Shown: piece by piece, positions 41,875 through 50,841 of the stretch
Numbering within the stretch: position 1 is the first letter of the stretch
Layout of the letters: each line of letters opens with the position of its first letter
Assembly: GCA_027064085.1 (NCBI GenBank)
Contig: JAMOQH010000141.1
Span: forward strand, 1-64,000
Direction: 5' to 3'
From: a bacterium
GTDB taxonomy: Bacteria > UBP6 > JAFGXH01
DNA: 64,000 nt
Notes under the pieces: generated by a model
Told to the model about the DNA's origin: nothing
What the model saw: the letters and a program-made list of their open reading frames with translations, nothing else
Databases searched by the model: none
Made by a program: the position numbers and the translations under genes

Positions 41875-42729
41875 ATGAAAATATATTTATTATTAATGAT
41901 TTTATTTTTTACTTATTCTTGCAGTAGCTATATTAAAGTTGAAAAACACAATAAAGATATTAATAGTTTGCAAGAAGAAATTTCTACTTTAAAAAAGAAA
42001 GAATATAAAATGAAATTAAAAATTGATTCAATAAATAATCAATTAATTATCTTAGAAAATCAATTAATAAAGGTAAAAAAGAAACTTATTACGGCTAGTT
42101 ATAATAATAAATCTAATGATAACAATATAACTAAAAATAAAATAATAAAAAAGAAGTTAACACAAGATGAAATTCTTAAAATCACCGAACTGAGTAAAAA
42201 AGAGGATGAAGATGAAGAACCAATTGTTTTAACTAATTCAATGCTTGGTTCAACATATAAAAAAAGAAATCATAAAATAGCAAAAACAAAAATAAAGTAC
42301 AACAAAAAAAATAAAAATCATTTTCTAAAAACAATGAAAAAAGAATATGCAGATGCATTATTATTACACAGAAACAATAAATTTGATGAAAGCATAAGCT
42401 CATTTAACAAGTTAATTAAAAAATATTCTAGTATAAAGAGTTCCCTAACTGATAATTTTTACTATTGGCTAGGAGAAAACTATTTAAGTTTAAAAGATGT
42501 TCCCCTTGCAAGGAAAAATTTTGAAATAGTAATAAATAAATACTCTAAAGCAAATAAAGTTCCTGATTCTATGTTTAAATTAGGTTTTATTTTAGAACAA
42601 GAAGATCGTCAAGATATGGCAATAAAAAATTATTATAATATTTTAATAAAGAAATATCCAAATACTGAAGCAGGTAAATTAGCTAAAAAAAGACTTTTAC
42701 AGCTAAAACCACAAGGAGGAAATAAATGA
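41875..42729 (+). CDS. CpoB/YbgF-like coiled-coil TPR lipoprotein
   Basis: 284 aa from the ATG at 41875 (MKIYLLLMILFFTYSCSS); the promoter at 41820-41849 rules out the ATG 21 bases earlier. Lipobox with Cys16, then a coiled coil (LQEEISTLKKKEYKMKLK..., about residues 30-75), a charged linker, and from about residue 155 three tetratricopeptide units (YADALLLHRNNKFDESISSF, DNFYYWLGENYLSLKDVPLA, PDSMFKLGFILEQEDRQDMA). The combination is that of CpoB/YbgF, which coordinates outer-membrane constriction with Tol-Pal; tol genes are not adjacent. It overlaps the LysM gene by ATGA. Confidence 0.75.
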   Translation: MKIYLLLMILFFTYSCSSYIKVEKHNKDINSLQEEISTLKKKEYKMKLKIDSINNQLIILENQLIKVKKKLITASYNNKSNDNNITKNKIIKKKLTQDEILKITELSKKEDEDEEPIVLTNSMLGSTYKKRNHKIAKTKIKYNKKNKNHFLKTMKKEYADALLLHRNNKFDESISSFNKLIKKYSSIKSSLTDNFYYWLGENYLSLKDVPLARKNFEIVINKYSKANKVPDSMFKLGFILEQEDRQDMAIKNYYNILIKKYPNTEAGKLAKKRLLQLKPQGGNK

Positions 42730-43823
42730 AAAAATCTTTAATTCTGTTAATATCTTTTCTAGCAGTGTTTTCACTACATGCTCAATATGGAGTTGAATCT
42801 AAGAGTTTAGATGTTGATGAAAGTAAAATAGTTATAGTTAAAGAGGGCGATACCCTTTGGGATTTATGTGAACAATACTTAGGAGATCCTTTTTTATGGC
42901 CTAAAATATGGGCATTAAATCCACAAATTGAGAATCCACATTTAATAGAACCTGGAGATAAGGTAAAGTTTAATTTAAAAACAGGTGAAATGAAGATTAT
43001 CCCTAAAAATAAAATTAATACTACAAACATAAACAATGATTTTGATAATAGTGATTTTAGTACTAATAACTCATCTTCTATTACTATAGCTCAAAAGAAA
43101 AATTTTATGTTTAGCAATAGAAAAACCAATACTGAAGTAACCCATATTACAGTAAGAAACGAAGCTCTTTTATCTGATAAAAAACTTAAAAGTTCAGGTA
43201 AAATATCTTCATCCAAAGAAGAAAAGGTTTTATTAAGTAAAAATGATGAAGTCTACCTTAGATTTAAAAATTTAGATAAAATTAAAATTGGAGATAAATA
43301 CAATATATATAAAATAAGGAAAAGACTAAAGCACCCCCTTAGGGATAAGGAATATGGCTATTTAATTGATATTTTGGGAGAAGTAACCATTAGTGGAAAA
43401 ACTACATCTAAAGCAATAGCTATAATTACAAATGCTTACCAAGAAATACAAAGGGGTAATCATGTTGTTCCAAAAATTGATTTAGCTCTTAGCGTTGATA
43501 AAACTCCTACTCCAAGAAGAATAGATGGTCATATAATAGACTTTGTTAAAAATGCTGAGAATATTGCTAATAAAGAATTAGCTTTTATAGATAAAGGAGC
43601 TAATGATGGAGTAAAAAAAGGAATGATTTTTAGAGTTATTAGAGACAAAGACCCTATAACAAATGAGTATATTCCAACTTTTCAAATAGGTAAATTAATA
43701 ATAATGTCAACAAATAAAAATACATCTACTGCTTTTATTATGATCGCAACTCAAAACATTAAAAAAGGTGATAGAATTACAACTCAAAAACCAAGAAAAA
43801 ACAAAAAATTTAAGTTGCAATAG
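42726..43823 (+). CDS. LysM-domain periplasmic protein
   Basis: 365 aa with a signal peptide (MKKSLILLISFLAVFSLHAQ). A LysM domain at about residues 36-88: VKEGDTLWDLCEQYLGDPFL, WPKIWALNPQIENPHLIEPG. LysM binds peptidoglycan. The remaining 270 residues contain two beta-rich segments with YLIDILGEVTI and FRVIRDKDPITNEYIPTFQI, phrases seen in similar LysM proteins of delta-proteobacteria. It is translationally coupled (ATGA) to the CpoB-like gene, which supports a shared envelope role. Confidence 0.85.
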   Translation: MKKSLILLISFLAVFSLHAQYGVESKSLDVDESKIVIVKEGDTLWDLCEQYLGDPFLWPKIWALNPQIENPHLIEPGDKVKFNLKTGEMKIIPKNKINTTNINNDFDNSDFSTNNSSSITIAQKKNFMFSNRKTNTEVTHITVRNEALLSDKKLKSSGKISSSKEEKVLLSKNDEVYLRFKNLDKIKIGDKYNIYKIRKRLKHPLRDKEYGYLIDILGEVTISGKTTSKAIAIITNAYQEIQRGNHVVPKIDLALSVDKTPTPRRIDGHIIDFVKNAENIANKELAFIDKGANDGVKKGMIFRVIRDKDPITNEYIPTFQIGKLIIMSTNKNTSTAFIMIATQNIKKGDRITTQKPRKNKKFKLQ

Positions 43824-43920
43824 ATAAAACATCGAAATTAAAACTAAATCTTGAAAAAAAAACAAGTCTTTGGTATTATAGCATTGTTGTTTGTTATTAC
43901 TATATATTTAAGGAGATTAA

Positions 43921-44484
43921 ATGATTTCAACAAGTGAATTCAAAAAAGGTGTAAAAATGGAATTATCTACAACACCCTTTGTTATAATTGATTTTCAACA
44001 TGTAAAACCAGGTAAAGGCCCTGCATTTGTTAGAACAAAGTTAAAAAACTTAATAACAGGAAAAGTTATTGATAGAACTTTTCGTTCAGGTGAAAAAGTA
44101 CAGGAAGCTGATGTTGAACAAAGATCTATGCAGTATTTATATAAAGATGGAAGTGATTTTATTTTAATGGATAATGAAACTTTTGATCAAATTGCAATAC
44201 CTGAAGAAACAGTAGGAGATGATGCTAAGTGGATGTTAGAGGAAGCAATTATTGATGTATTGATTTACAAGGGTAATCCAGTAACAATAGAACTTCCTGC
44301 ATTTTTAGAGTTAGTAATAACAGAAACAGATCCCGGTGTAAAAGGTGATACGGCCCAAGGGGGTAGTAAACCAGCAACATTAGAAACAGGAGCTGTTGTA
44401 AATGTTCCTCTTTTTGTTGGAGAGGGAGAAACTATCAGAGTTGATACCAGAACTGGTGACTATATGGAAAGAGTAAAAAAATAA
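43921..44484 (+). CDS. efp: Elongation factor P
   Basis: Helps the ribosome through polyproline stretches. 187 aa, three beta-barrel domains. The modifiable lysine is Lys32 in PGKGPAFVRTKLKN. DRTFRSGEKVQEADVEQRSM and the C-terminal VNVPLFVGEGETIRVDTRTG followed by DYMERV are family-typical. The Lys in PGKGPA suggests lysylation or a related modification, although no epmA/epmB is in the window. AAGGAGA precedes the ATG. Confidence 0.97.
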   Translation: MISTSEFKKGVKMELSTTPFVIIDFQHVKPGKGPAFVRTKLKNLITGKVIDRTFRSGEKVQEADVEQRSMQYLYKDGSDFILMDNETFDQIAIPEETVGDDAKWMLEEAIIDVLIYKGNPVTIELPAFLELVITETDPGVKGDTAQGGSKPATLETGAVVNVPLFVGEGETIRVDTRTGDYMERVKK

Positions 44485-44497
44485 ATAAGGAGTTATT

Positions 44498-44689
44498 ATG
44501 GGCGGACGAGTTGCTAAAACAAAATCAACTGCAACTAAAAAAGGAGCATTTGCTCTTGTTGCAGGAATAGGAACAGGTATACTTTATTGGAAAACAGGTT
44601 GGCCTCTTGGAGTAGTAGGAACAGTTGGCACACTGTATCTAACTGCCCAATGGTTTATATTTAGAGCCAAAAATGGCATGAGGTTTTAG
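44498..44689 (+). CDS. Small two-helix membrane protein
   Basis: 63 aa: basic N-terminus (GGRVAKTKSTATKKG), then two hydrophobic segments (AFALVAGIGTGILY and PLGVVGTVGTLYLTAQWFIF) separated by KTGW, and a basic tail. No family is recognised. A good AAGGAG lies before the ATG. It sits between efp and a barrel gene, whose GTG start overlaps its stop by one base, so all three are likely cotranscribed. Confidence 0.6.
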   Translation: MGGRVAKTKSTATKKGAFALVAGIGTGILYWKTGWPLGVVGTVGTLYLTAQWFIFRAKNGMRF

Positions 44690-45591
44690 TGAAATATTTA
44701 TTATTATTATTATTATTATTATTACCAATATATGTGTATTCCATAGATTCATCAGACTTGGATTTATGGAAAAATAAAAGGCAATTTACTCCCACTAAAT
44801 CATTAGCAATGGCTGGTGCTCAAAATATTGGAGCAAATAAAACAGATGCAGCATATTTAAACCCTGCAACCTTAATAACAAAAGATAAAAAATACATGAT
44901 GTCTCTTGATACTCAATATTCTAATTCGGAAATTCCTACACAATTTATGATTTCTGCTGTTGATAGTAGAACATCGGTAGTTGCTGGAGGAGCTTATGTT
45001 AGTTACTACGACTACAATAAAAAAGAAAACTCCAAAACAGTAAATTATAATGCCTTACAAGTTGGATTATCATATGCTTATCCGATAGCCGGGGGACTTG
45101 TTTTAGGTATTGCCGGTAGATATTACAAATATAAGAAAGATGATAAGAATTATATTCATACAGCCACATTTGATCTTGGAATGACATATAGATTTTCTCC
45201 TTATGTAAAAATAGGTGTTGTTGGCTATAATTTAACAAATTTGGATTATATTGAAACACCAATGTCTGTTGTTAGTGGATTTTCCATTGGTGATGATGAT
45301 ATATTTTTGTTGAATTTTGATTTTGTTGCTAATTTTTCAGCACCTGATATTTATGATAAATCGGGGAGTGCTGCTTATGAGTATCATACAGGAATACAAG
45401 TTACTCCTGTTGAAGGCTTTTCTGTTCTAGCTGGATATGAGGTAAATAAAGTTCTTGATGAAAACTTCTGGTCTTTGGGAACAGAGATTTTTATTCCTGA
45501 AAGCAGAGTTGAGTTAACGGGAGCATATTTACAATCCACATCTAAAAAATCAAATAAATACTTTAGTTTTTCATTAAGGTTGTATTTTTAA
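44689..45591 (+). CDS. Outer-membrane barrel protein (PorV/FadL-like)
   Basis: 300 aa. The start is GTG at 44689, sharing one base with the previous stop. The signal peptide core is nine TTA codons in a row (44698-44724). The mature N-terminus, TPTKSLAMAGAQNIGANKTD, AAYLNPATL, is the motif of PorV/PorQ and related FadL-superfamily barrels (S-x-A-M-G-G-A...NPA). Strands alternate to the C-terminus, which ends in Phe (FSFSLRLYF). It is probably an outer-membrane barrel; the ligand is unknown. Confidence 0.75.
   Translation: MKYLLLLLLLLLPIYVYSIDSSDLDLWKNKRQFTPTKSLAMAGAQNIGANKTDAAYLNPATLITKDKKYMMSLDTQYSNSEIPTQFMISAVDSRTSVVAGGAYVSYYDYNKKENSKTVNYNALQVGLSYAYPIAGGLVLGIAGRYYKYKKDDKNYIHTATFDLGMTYRFSPYVKIGVVGYNLTNLDYIETPMSVVSGFSIGDDDIFLLNFDFVANFSAPDIYDKSGSAAYEYHTGIQVTPVEGFSVLAGYEVNKVLDENFWSLGTEIFIPESRVELTGAYLQSTSKKSNKYFSFSLRLYF
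44698..44724 (+). repeat. (TTA)9 microsatellite in a signal peptide
   Basis: Nine TTA codons (Leu) form the hydrophobic core of the signal peptide of the barrel protein. Slippage would change signal length by whole codons and leave the frame intact. Confidence 0.85.
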
Positions 45592-45650
45592 ATTTAATAA
45601 GAATAAAAATTGTTATTAATTGTTATTAGTTAGAGTTTATTGGTGTACTT

Positions 45651-46541
45651 ATGAATAATAGCTATAGCTTAATTTTTTATATAATTTTAACATTCTATTC
45701 AATTAATATTTTTTCTGAAGAAAGAATATTTTTTAATAGAAATAATTTTAAAAATTTATGTGAAAGATTAAATGAATTTAAAAACCAAAAAAAGAATCTA
45801 GATAACTTAAATGCCTATGATAGAGCAGAAGAGAGAATAAAAATAAATAAAGAAAAAAGTAAATTTATGGACAGTTATTTTATAATACATTTAAAATCTG
45901 ATGAATTTAAATTAAGTGATTATGATTTTACAGCTTTTCATTTTAAAATAGAAAATATAAAATTAAAATCAGGCTTGGAAATAATACCGAATAAGGATAT
46001 TTTATTAAATATAGAAAAAGAAAATGCTAAAATGATAGCTGCTAAAAAAAAGCTAGGAATACTTGACTTATATTTAAAAATCAAATTAGAAAACACAGCA
46101 ACTTTATACAATGATTATTGCAATATAAAAAACAAGAAAATAATTAAGCTTAAACCTAAAATATATGAATATTTTTTTATGTGTGCTCAATCTAATGATA
46201 TAATAGATTATGAATTATTATACAAAAAAAAGGATAAATTCATTTCATCTCTTTTTATTGATTTAAGAGATAAAGAAAAAATAAAAAAAATAAAAAACAA
46301 TTTATCTTTAGTAGAAAAAAGAATCTATTATTGTAAAAATAAGTTTAAAGGTTATGGAACTAAAATATACCAAATTAAAGTTGATTTAGATGGAGATAAA
46401 ATTTTAGTAAATAAAGGCTCTACTTTTGCCAATAAAGACTTAGAATACTGTATTGATAGAGAAATATTAAGAGAAAAATTTCCTGAAATAAGTAAAGAAT
46501 ATTCTATTTATTTTTCAATAGTTATATCAAATATTAAATAG
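45651..46541 (+). CDS. Secreted protein with possible TonB-like (AgmX/PglI) C-terminus
   Basis: 296 aa with an N-terminal signal (SLIFYIILTFYSINIFS). Residues 30-210 are Lys/Glu-rich and helical and carry no recognised domain. The C-terminal ~65 residues (YQIKVDLDGDKILVNKGSTF, ANKDLEYCIDREILREKFPE) follow the pattern of the AgmX/PglI and TonB C-terminal fold: a strand with V-x-x-D-G, then N-x-x-(L)-x-x-C-(I), ending with F-P. In myxobacteria AgmX/PglI proteins belong to gliding machinery; here only the fold likeness is claimed. It overlaps the convergent glycosyltransferase-like gene by 8 bp. Confidence 0.45.
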   Translation: MNNSYSLIFYIILTFYSINIFSEERIFFNRNNFKNLCERLNEFKNQKKNLDNLNAYDRAEERIKINKEKSKFMDSYFIIHLKSDEFKLSDYDFTAFHFKIENIKLKSGLEIIPNKDILLNIEKENAKMIAAKKKLGILDLYLKIKLENTATLYNDYCNIKNKKIIKLKPKIYEYFFMCAQSNDIIDYELLYKKKDKFISSLFIDLRDKEKIKKIKNNLSLVEKRIYYCKNKFKGYGTKIYQIKVDLDGDKILVNKGSTFANKDLEYCIDREILREKFPEISKEYSIYFSIVISNIK

Positions 46542-47367
46542 AAAATATTCCTTTTTTTAAGCATAAATATTTTTTATTTTTATCTTTTAATGGGCAATAT
46601 ACAGAATCAACATTACAAGGAGAACAAGTATATTTTATAGGATTAATTTTTGTATTCCTAGAATATATATGTTCTTGATAGTTTATTGAAGAAAACACTA
46701 TTTCAGTATTCCCTTTTCTCATAAAAGAAATAAAATGATCAAATGATGAATTTAAAACTATAACTCTTTCGTAATTATGTATTATTACCGTTAGTAATTC
46801 CTCTAATGTAAAATCATTGCTATAAATTAATTTATAATTTCTTTTACTTATTTTATGGCTTAATAAGCTCGTAATTTCTTTATTATATGGTGATATAAAT
46901 ACTGTTTCTTTTCTTTTTATATAAGGCTTTAACTCCAATTGATTAAACCAAATATTAGCAGAGAAATCTAAATTTAATATTTTACTAAAATCCTCAATAA
47001 TTAGCTTAGGATTATCCTCATTATTTAACATAATATCAAATATTTTATTAGCTAATGGCATAAATAACCCAAATCTTACTCTAGCCTTTAACACTCTATA
47101 TTTCCAAACAATTTTATAGTCTTTTTGTAAAGAAATATAGAAATCATAATAAATACTAGAGTCTAATTTTCCTATCTTAAAAGGAACTAGTTTCCTTAAA
47201 AATCTATATTTTTTTTCTAAAATAAAGTCAATTTTAAGATTTTTATGTTTATTCTTAAGAATAAAAGCTAAAATAATTGCATAAAATACAGACCTATCAT
47301 TATTTTCAGGATGAATTATTATTCTATCAGGCTTAAATTTTCTGAGTAGTTGTTTATTCATAATCAA
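46534..47367 (-). CDS. Glycosyltransferase-9-like protein (divergent)
   Basis: 277 aa, no signal peptide. The order of features resembles GT-B enzymes of the heptosyltransferase family: ETVFISPYNKE in the middle, VIVLNSSFDHFISFM (similar to the D/N-[ST]-x-x-x-H nucleotide-binding part) and a C-terminal Cys cluster YTCSPCNVDSVYCPL...YLCLKKG as in heptosyltransferase-like proteins. Key residues are weakly conserved and the N-terminal part is short. It starts inside the stop region of the endonuclease lipoprotein gene, 4 bp overlap. It may instead be an unrelated LPS-linked protein. Confidence 0.35.
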   Translation of the reverse strand: MIMNKQLLRKFKPDRIIIHPENNDRSVFYAIILAFILKNKHKNLKIDFILEKKYRFLRKLVPFKIGKLDSSIYYDFYISLQKDYKIVWKYRVLKARVRFGLFMPLANKIFDIMLNNEDNPKLIIEDFSKILNLDFSANIWFNQLELKPYIKRKETVFISPYNKEITSLLSHKISKRNYKLIYSNDFTLEELLTVIIHNYERVIVLNSSFDHFISFMRKGNTEIVFSSINYQEHIYSRNTKINPIKYTCSPCNVDSVYCPLKDKNKKYLCLKKGIFSI

Positions 47368-48614
47368 AAATCTGAAATTCTATCAACTAAATCGGGCCTA
47401 TCTATAAAAGGATTTCTATTATGTTGATAATCATTAAAAATCTTATTATTTCTGTTTATTTCAGCTTGACTAACAGGGTCTTCTCTATGCCATCTTCTTA
47501 ATACAATTTCTTCATAAGGAGGAATATGATTATATGGAGCAGGACCAGTCATATAAGCTTGAGATTGATTAATATCTCCATTTTCTTTATAATATCTAAC
47601 TGCAAAATAAAATAATGATCTCGCTATATCCCCTTTAAAGCTGTCTATAGGTTCGAATACTGAATGTGCGTTGCAATTAGTTGAAGGTTTACCTTTTTTG
47701 GCTTCAGTTTGTATACCATCATTATGAAGATAACCATCCCAATCACAAAAATAGCAACAATTATTGATTTCTGCACAATTATTATCATAATTACAAGTAT
47801 CATAACAAGTAGGGTTACAATCAGTTTTAACAACATCACCAAAATGAACATTTCCTCTTTTTGAGTTAACGGTTGAAGATACCAGCCTTAAATGATGTAA
47901 ATCACTAACCATAGGACTAGAACCTCCAAAATATGATTGAGGCCAGATATGCTCTACATTCAAACTTAAGTTTGATAAACCACTATATGAACATTTACCA
48001 CCATCAAGTGTATGTAACTTCGACTCTACTCTTCCATAACTAATAACGGTATGTCCTTTTATTTTTTGATATAAGGCATCAATTAATTCATCATTTTTTA
48101 AATCATCAGTAATAGTATCATAGTAATTACCGTAAGATGCAGTTACACAGTTTCCTGCTGAATCAGTAGTATAACCTTTATCACAGTAACAAATATAGTT
48201 TTCATTAGTTATTCTTCCACATATTGTTTTGTGAGCTTCATTACATGGGTTATTGTTACATGGATTTGTTCCGACGCATTTACCATTTTCTAAAGAATAA
48301 CCATCTTTACATACGCATAAAGCATCACCATTGTATTCTTTACATTTAAAATTTTCTTCAGGACAAGAATCAACTTTACAAACTCCATTTGGGTCATCTT
48401 CATCTTTTATACAAGTTTTATTCGTATCCTCTTTATAACCTGGCTCACATATACAAGTATAGTCATTTCCTAAATCCTTACAAATAGTTTTATGCCTAAC
48501 TGCAGAATTTGCACATGGATTATTTTTACAATAGTCTATGTCAGATTTAGTACCTTCTGAACTACAAGAAGTGATAATAAGGGAGAATAACAACAAAAAA
48601 TATAAATATTTCAT
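47364..48614 (-). CDS. Lipoprotein with EGF-like repeats and endonuclease I domain
   Basis: 416 aa. Lipobox IITSCSSEG. Three EGF-like units follow (NPCANSA...CICEPGYKEDTNKTC, ...ALCVCKDGYSLENGKC, NPCNEAHKTIC...CYCDKGYTTDSAGNC). From about residue 170 the endonuclease I domain: NVEHIWPQSYFG (the family H-x-W-P-Q-S motif), VSDLHHLRLVSSTVNSKRGN, and later DGIQTEAKKGKPSTNC and IPPYEEIVLRRWHREDPVSQ. This family (E. coli EndA) cuts DNA non-specifically in the periplasm or outside the cell. Anchoring a nuclease behind EGF-like modules at the surface fits nutrient scavenging or predation. It is followed by the glycosyltransferase-like gene. Confidence 0.9.
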   Translation of the reverse strand: MKYLYFLLLFSLIITSCSSEGTKSDIDYCKNNPCANSAVRHKTICKDLGNDYTCICEPGYKEDTNKTCIKDEDDPNGVCKVDSCPEENFKCKEYNGDALCVCKDGYSLENGKCVGTNPCNNNPCNEAHKTICGRITNENYICYCDKGYTTDSAGNCVTASYGNYYDTITDDLKNDELIDALYQKIKGHTVISYGRVESKLHTLDGGKCSYSGLSNLSLNVEHIWPQSYFGGSSPMVSDLHHLRLVSSTVNSKRGNVHFGDVVKTDCNPTCYDTCNYDNNCAEINNCCYFCDWDGYLHNDGIQTEAKKGKPSTNCNAHSVFEPIDSFKGDIARSLFYFAVRYYKENGDINQSQAYMTGPAPYNHIPPYEEIVLRRWHREDPVSQAEINRNNKIFNDYQHNRNPFIDRPDLVDRISDF

Positions 48615-48670
48615 AATAAATACCTCAAAACGACTACATCATTCTACCCAAATAATAAATTAAGTCAAGC

Positions 48671-48718
48671 AACGATATCTAGTCAACCACTAAACACAGT
48701 TTTATAACGATATTTAGT
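48671..48718. promoter_or_regulatory. Direct repeat AACGATAT(C/T)TAGT upstream of superoxide reductase
   Basis: Two 13-base copies, at 48671-48683 and 48706-48718, differ by one base and start 35 bp apart. They lie 120-170 bases before the superoxide reductase start, in the gap to the divergent lipoprotein gene. A regulator binding site is possible; no match to a known PerR or Fur box is seen. Confidence 0.35.
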
Positions 48719-48839
48719 TGCAAAAACACACACTAGCAAAAAACAGCCTTATTTTACTTAAAAAAATAAAAAATAAAAAATGGAAATAAAAATGCTGTTA
48801 TTTTGTTTAGTTACTGATTGATTATTTTGAGGAGAAATT

Positions 48840-49226
48840 ATGTTAAATGTAAACAAATATGTAGATATCAATACATTGGATAAAGAAGCAAAAAAAGATT
48901 ACATTGATAGGCACTCTGCTTTTATTGAAGTAGAAAAAGAAGTTGCAAAAGGTGAAATGTTAACTGTTACAGTAAGAGTTGGAGATGAATACCCTCACCC
49001 TGATGATTTTGACCATTATATTTCATATGTTCAGCTTTACAATGGTCAGACTTTACTTGCACAGGCAAATTTTGAGCCAGGAGCTGTATTTGGAAACGGT
49101 GGCAAGGGTAATTTAAGAGTTACTTTTAATATTATGGCTAATAAAAACCTAAACTTAACAGCAATGGCTTATTGTACCAAACATGGTCTTTGGGAAAGTG
49201 ATACTGTTAAAGTTGTTGTTAAATAA
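48840..49226 (+). CDS. Superoxide reductase (neelaredoxin type)
   Basis: Reduces superoxide to hydrogen peroxide without making oxygen. 128 aa, one iron centre. The five Fe ligands are present: His25, His53 and His59 (EYPHPDDFDHYI), Cys112 and His115 (YCTKHGLW). The desulforedoxin N-terminal domain is absent. The residues before His25 are Asp-Arg; in the family this position is usually Glu-Lys, where Lys assists the reaction. AGGAG precedes the ATG. The gene stands alone and ends in a clear terminator. Its presence points to an anaerobic or microaerophilic life. Confidence 0.93.
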   Translation: MLNVNKYVDINTLDKEAKKDYIDRHSAFIEVEKEVAKGEMLTVTVRVGDEYPHPDDFDHYISYVQLYNGQTLLAQANFEPGAVFGNGGKGNLRVTFNIMANKNLNLTAMAYCTKHGLWESDTVKVVVK

Positions 49227-49275
49227 AAAAATATTAATATTATTTTTCGTTAATCCGAGAAGTAAACATTCCCCC

Positions 49276-49306
49276 GAGGGAGCCATTGGTTCCCTCCTCC
49301 TTTTTT
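49276..49306 (+). terminator. Rho-independent terminator after superoxide reductase
   Basis: GAGGGAGCC and GGTTCCCTC form a 9-bp stem with one G-T pair and an ATT loop (49276-49296), followed by CTCC and six T (49301-49306). It also lies at the 3' end of the convergent metallophosphoesterase gene. Confidence 0.85.
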
Positions 49307-50699
49307 ACTGATTATTTTTGACATTTCTTTCAGTTTCTGAAAGAAATGATTTTAACTTAAAAACATCTTTATTCACATCAATATATATGTAGTTCCTTAA
49401 TCCTTCTTTTAAGATATATGGTGTTTTAATACTAAAAACAGGAGCCCAAGTACCACTATCAATAAAAATAGTATCCTTGTCTATGGGGAATGACCTAGGT
49501 TGATGGGAATGACCAAAAATAACAGCTTTAGTATCTATTATTCTAGCTATTTTTTTAGCATAATTAGGTATTTTTTCCTCTATTGTAAAAATAGTTTCTC
49601 CTTTGGTAATCATTTCATAGATAAAAAATAGTAAAGGAAATGCAGAAAGAGGCACCATTAACTTTATCCACAAAGGAATAGGAACCAAAGCCAATGCAAT
49701 AGTACCTCCTGTGAGTAAAAAAAATAGAAATACTCTGTCAAGCCATAATTCTTTTATCATTCTAAATGTTCTATATGTAATAGGTAATTGTCTTAAATCA
49801 CTAAGACTATCTATTTCTTTCATTGTTAGATCTAATCTTTTAGCTTCCTGTTTTAATAAATTATCATATCCATCAGGAGCTTTGTTTTGTTTTTTCTTAA
49901 TGGAAAATATTTTAAACATCACTAAAATACTTCCCCAAATCCAATTAAACATTAAAGATCTTTTTGTAAAAGCATATTTAGTAAGCCAATGTTTAAAATA
50001 TGCAAAACCACTTAGTATATAATCTGAAGCATGAGGATTAAAATACCCCATCGATGTCATTAAGTACCTGTTTGATAAATTTCCCATAGGTAAAGCAATT
50101 TCTTCAACTCCTTTATTTATTATGGTTGGTTTAAGAGGATATTTAAAAGAGGTATAATAATCATATTGGTTTCCATGTTCTATATAAATTTCTCCTTTCT
50201 TATAATAAAACCATGTATAAAAGTTAATTTGTTCTTTTGATATATTAAAACCATTTTTTTTAGCTAATTCTGTTAAATACTCTATAAAAAATACCTGTAA
50301 TTTATTAAAGTATAATTCTCTATCATGATTTCCTATAACATATACAAGCTTATTACCTTTTGCAATAAATTCAGCAACTAATTTAAAAAAATCTTCTTGG
50401 TCATATAAGATTTTTTTTAATTTCCATAAACTTTTTTCTTCATTTGGATATAAACCTCGTTTTTTTTCATTATTAGAAATTTTAAAATCAGGAATTTTAG
50501 GATAGGCAACAACTAAATCAAAATCAATAATATCTCCATTAAAAACTAGTGTTAAATTTTCTTGATTATTATTTTCTAATAGTTTTTTAAAGGATTTAGA
50601 AATAGAATATAATTCATTTTTATATAGTTTCCAACCATCTGAATTATTTTCTATATCAGTTAAATGTAAGTCTGATACAATTAAATATTTACCATTCAT
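49305..50699 (-). CDS. Membrane-inserted calcineurin-like metallophosphoesterase
   Basis: 464 aa from the ATG at 50699; GGAG lies 4-8 bases upstream, whereas a start 4 codons earlier has no site. Metal-binding motifs in order: LIVSDLHLTD, FNGDIIDFD, VIGNHDRELY, YIEHGNQYDYY and VIFGHSHQPRSF, as in UDP-2,3-diacylglucosamine hydrolase-like and other calcineurin-like phosphoesterases. Between the last two motifs are two membrane helices (VFLFFLLTGGTIALALVPI and LMVPLSAFPLLFFIYEM). The membrane insertion is unusual for LpxH-type enzymes, so the substrate is unknown; a lipid or cell-wall precursor is possible. Confidence 0.85.
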   Translation of the reverse strand: MNGKYLIVSDLHLTDIENNSDGWKLYKNELYSISKSFKKLLENNNQENLTLVFNGDIIDFDLVVAYPKIPDFKISNNEKKRGLYPNEEKSLWKLKKILYDQEDFFKLVAEFIAKGNKLVYVIGNHDRELYFNKLQVFFIEYLTELAKKNGFNISKEQINFYTWFYYKKGEIYIEHGNQYDYYTSFKYPLKPTIINKGVEEIALPMGNLSNRYLMTSMGYFNPHASDYILSGFAYFKHWLTKYAFTKRSLMFNWIWGSILVMFKIFSIKKKQNKAPDGYDNLLKQEAKRLDLTMKEIDSLSDLRQLPITYRTFRMIKELWLDRVFLFFLLTGGTIALALVPIPLWIKLMVPLSAFPLLFFIYEMITKGETIFTIEEKIPNYAKKIARIIDTKAVIFGHSHQPRSFPIDKDTIFIDSGTWAPVFSIKTPYILKEGLRNYIYIDVNKDVFKLKSFLSETERNVKNNQ

Positions 50700-50841
50700 A
50701 TATCTCCTCATAATGAAAAGCCTAGAATAGAAATTTATTTATTTATATTTTTTTGTCAAGTTTTATTTTTTTACTTAACTAAAATTTATACTAGACTAAA
50801 TTTACAATAGGATATATAATGCATAGTTGTTTTAAGGAGTT

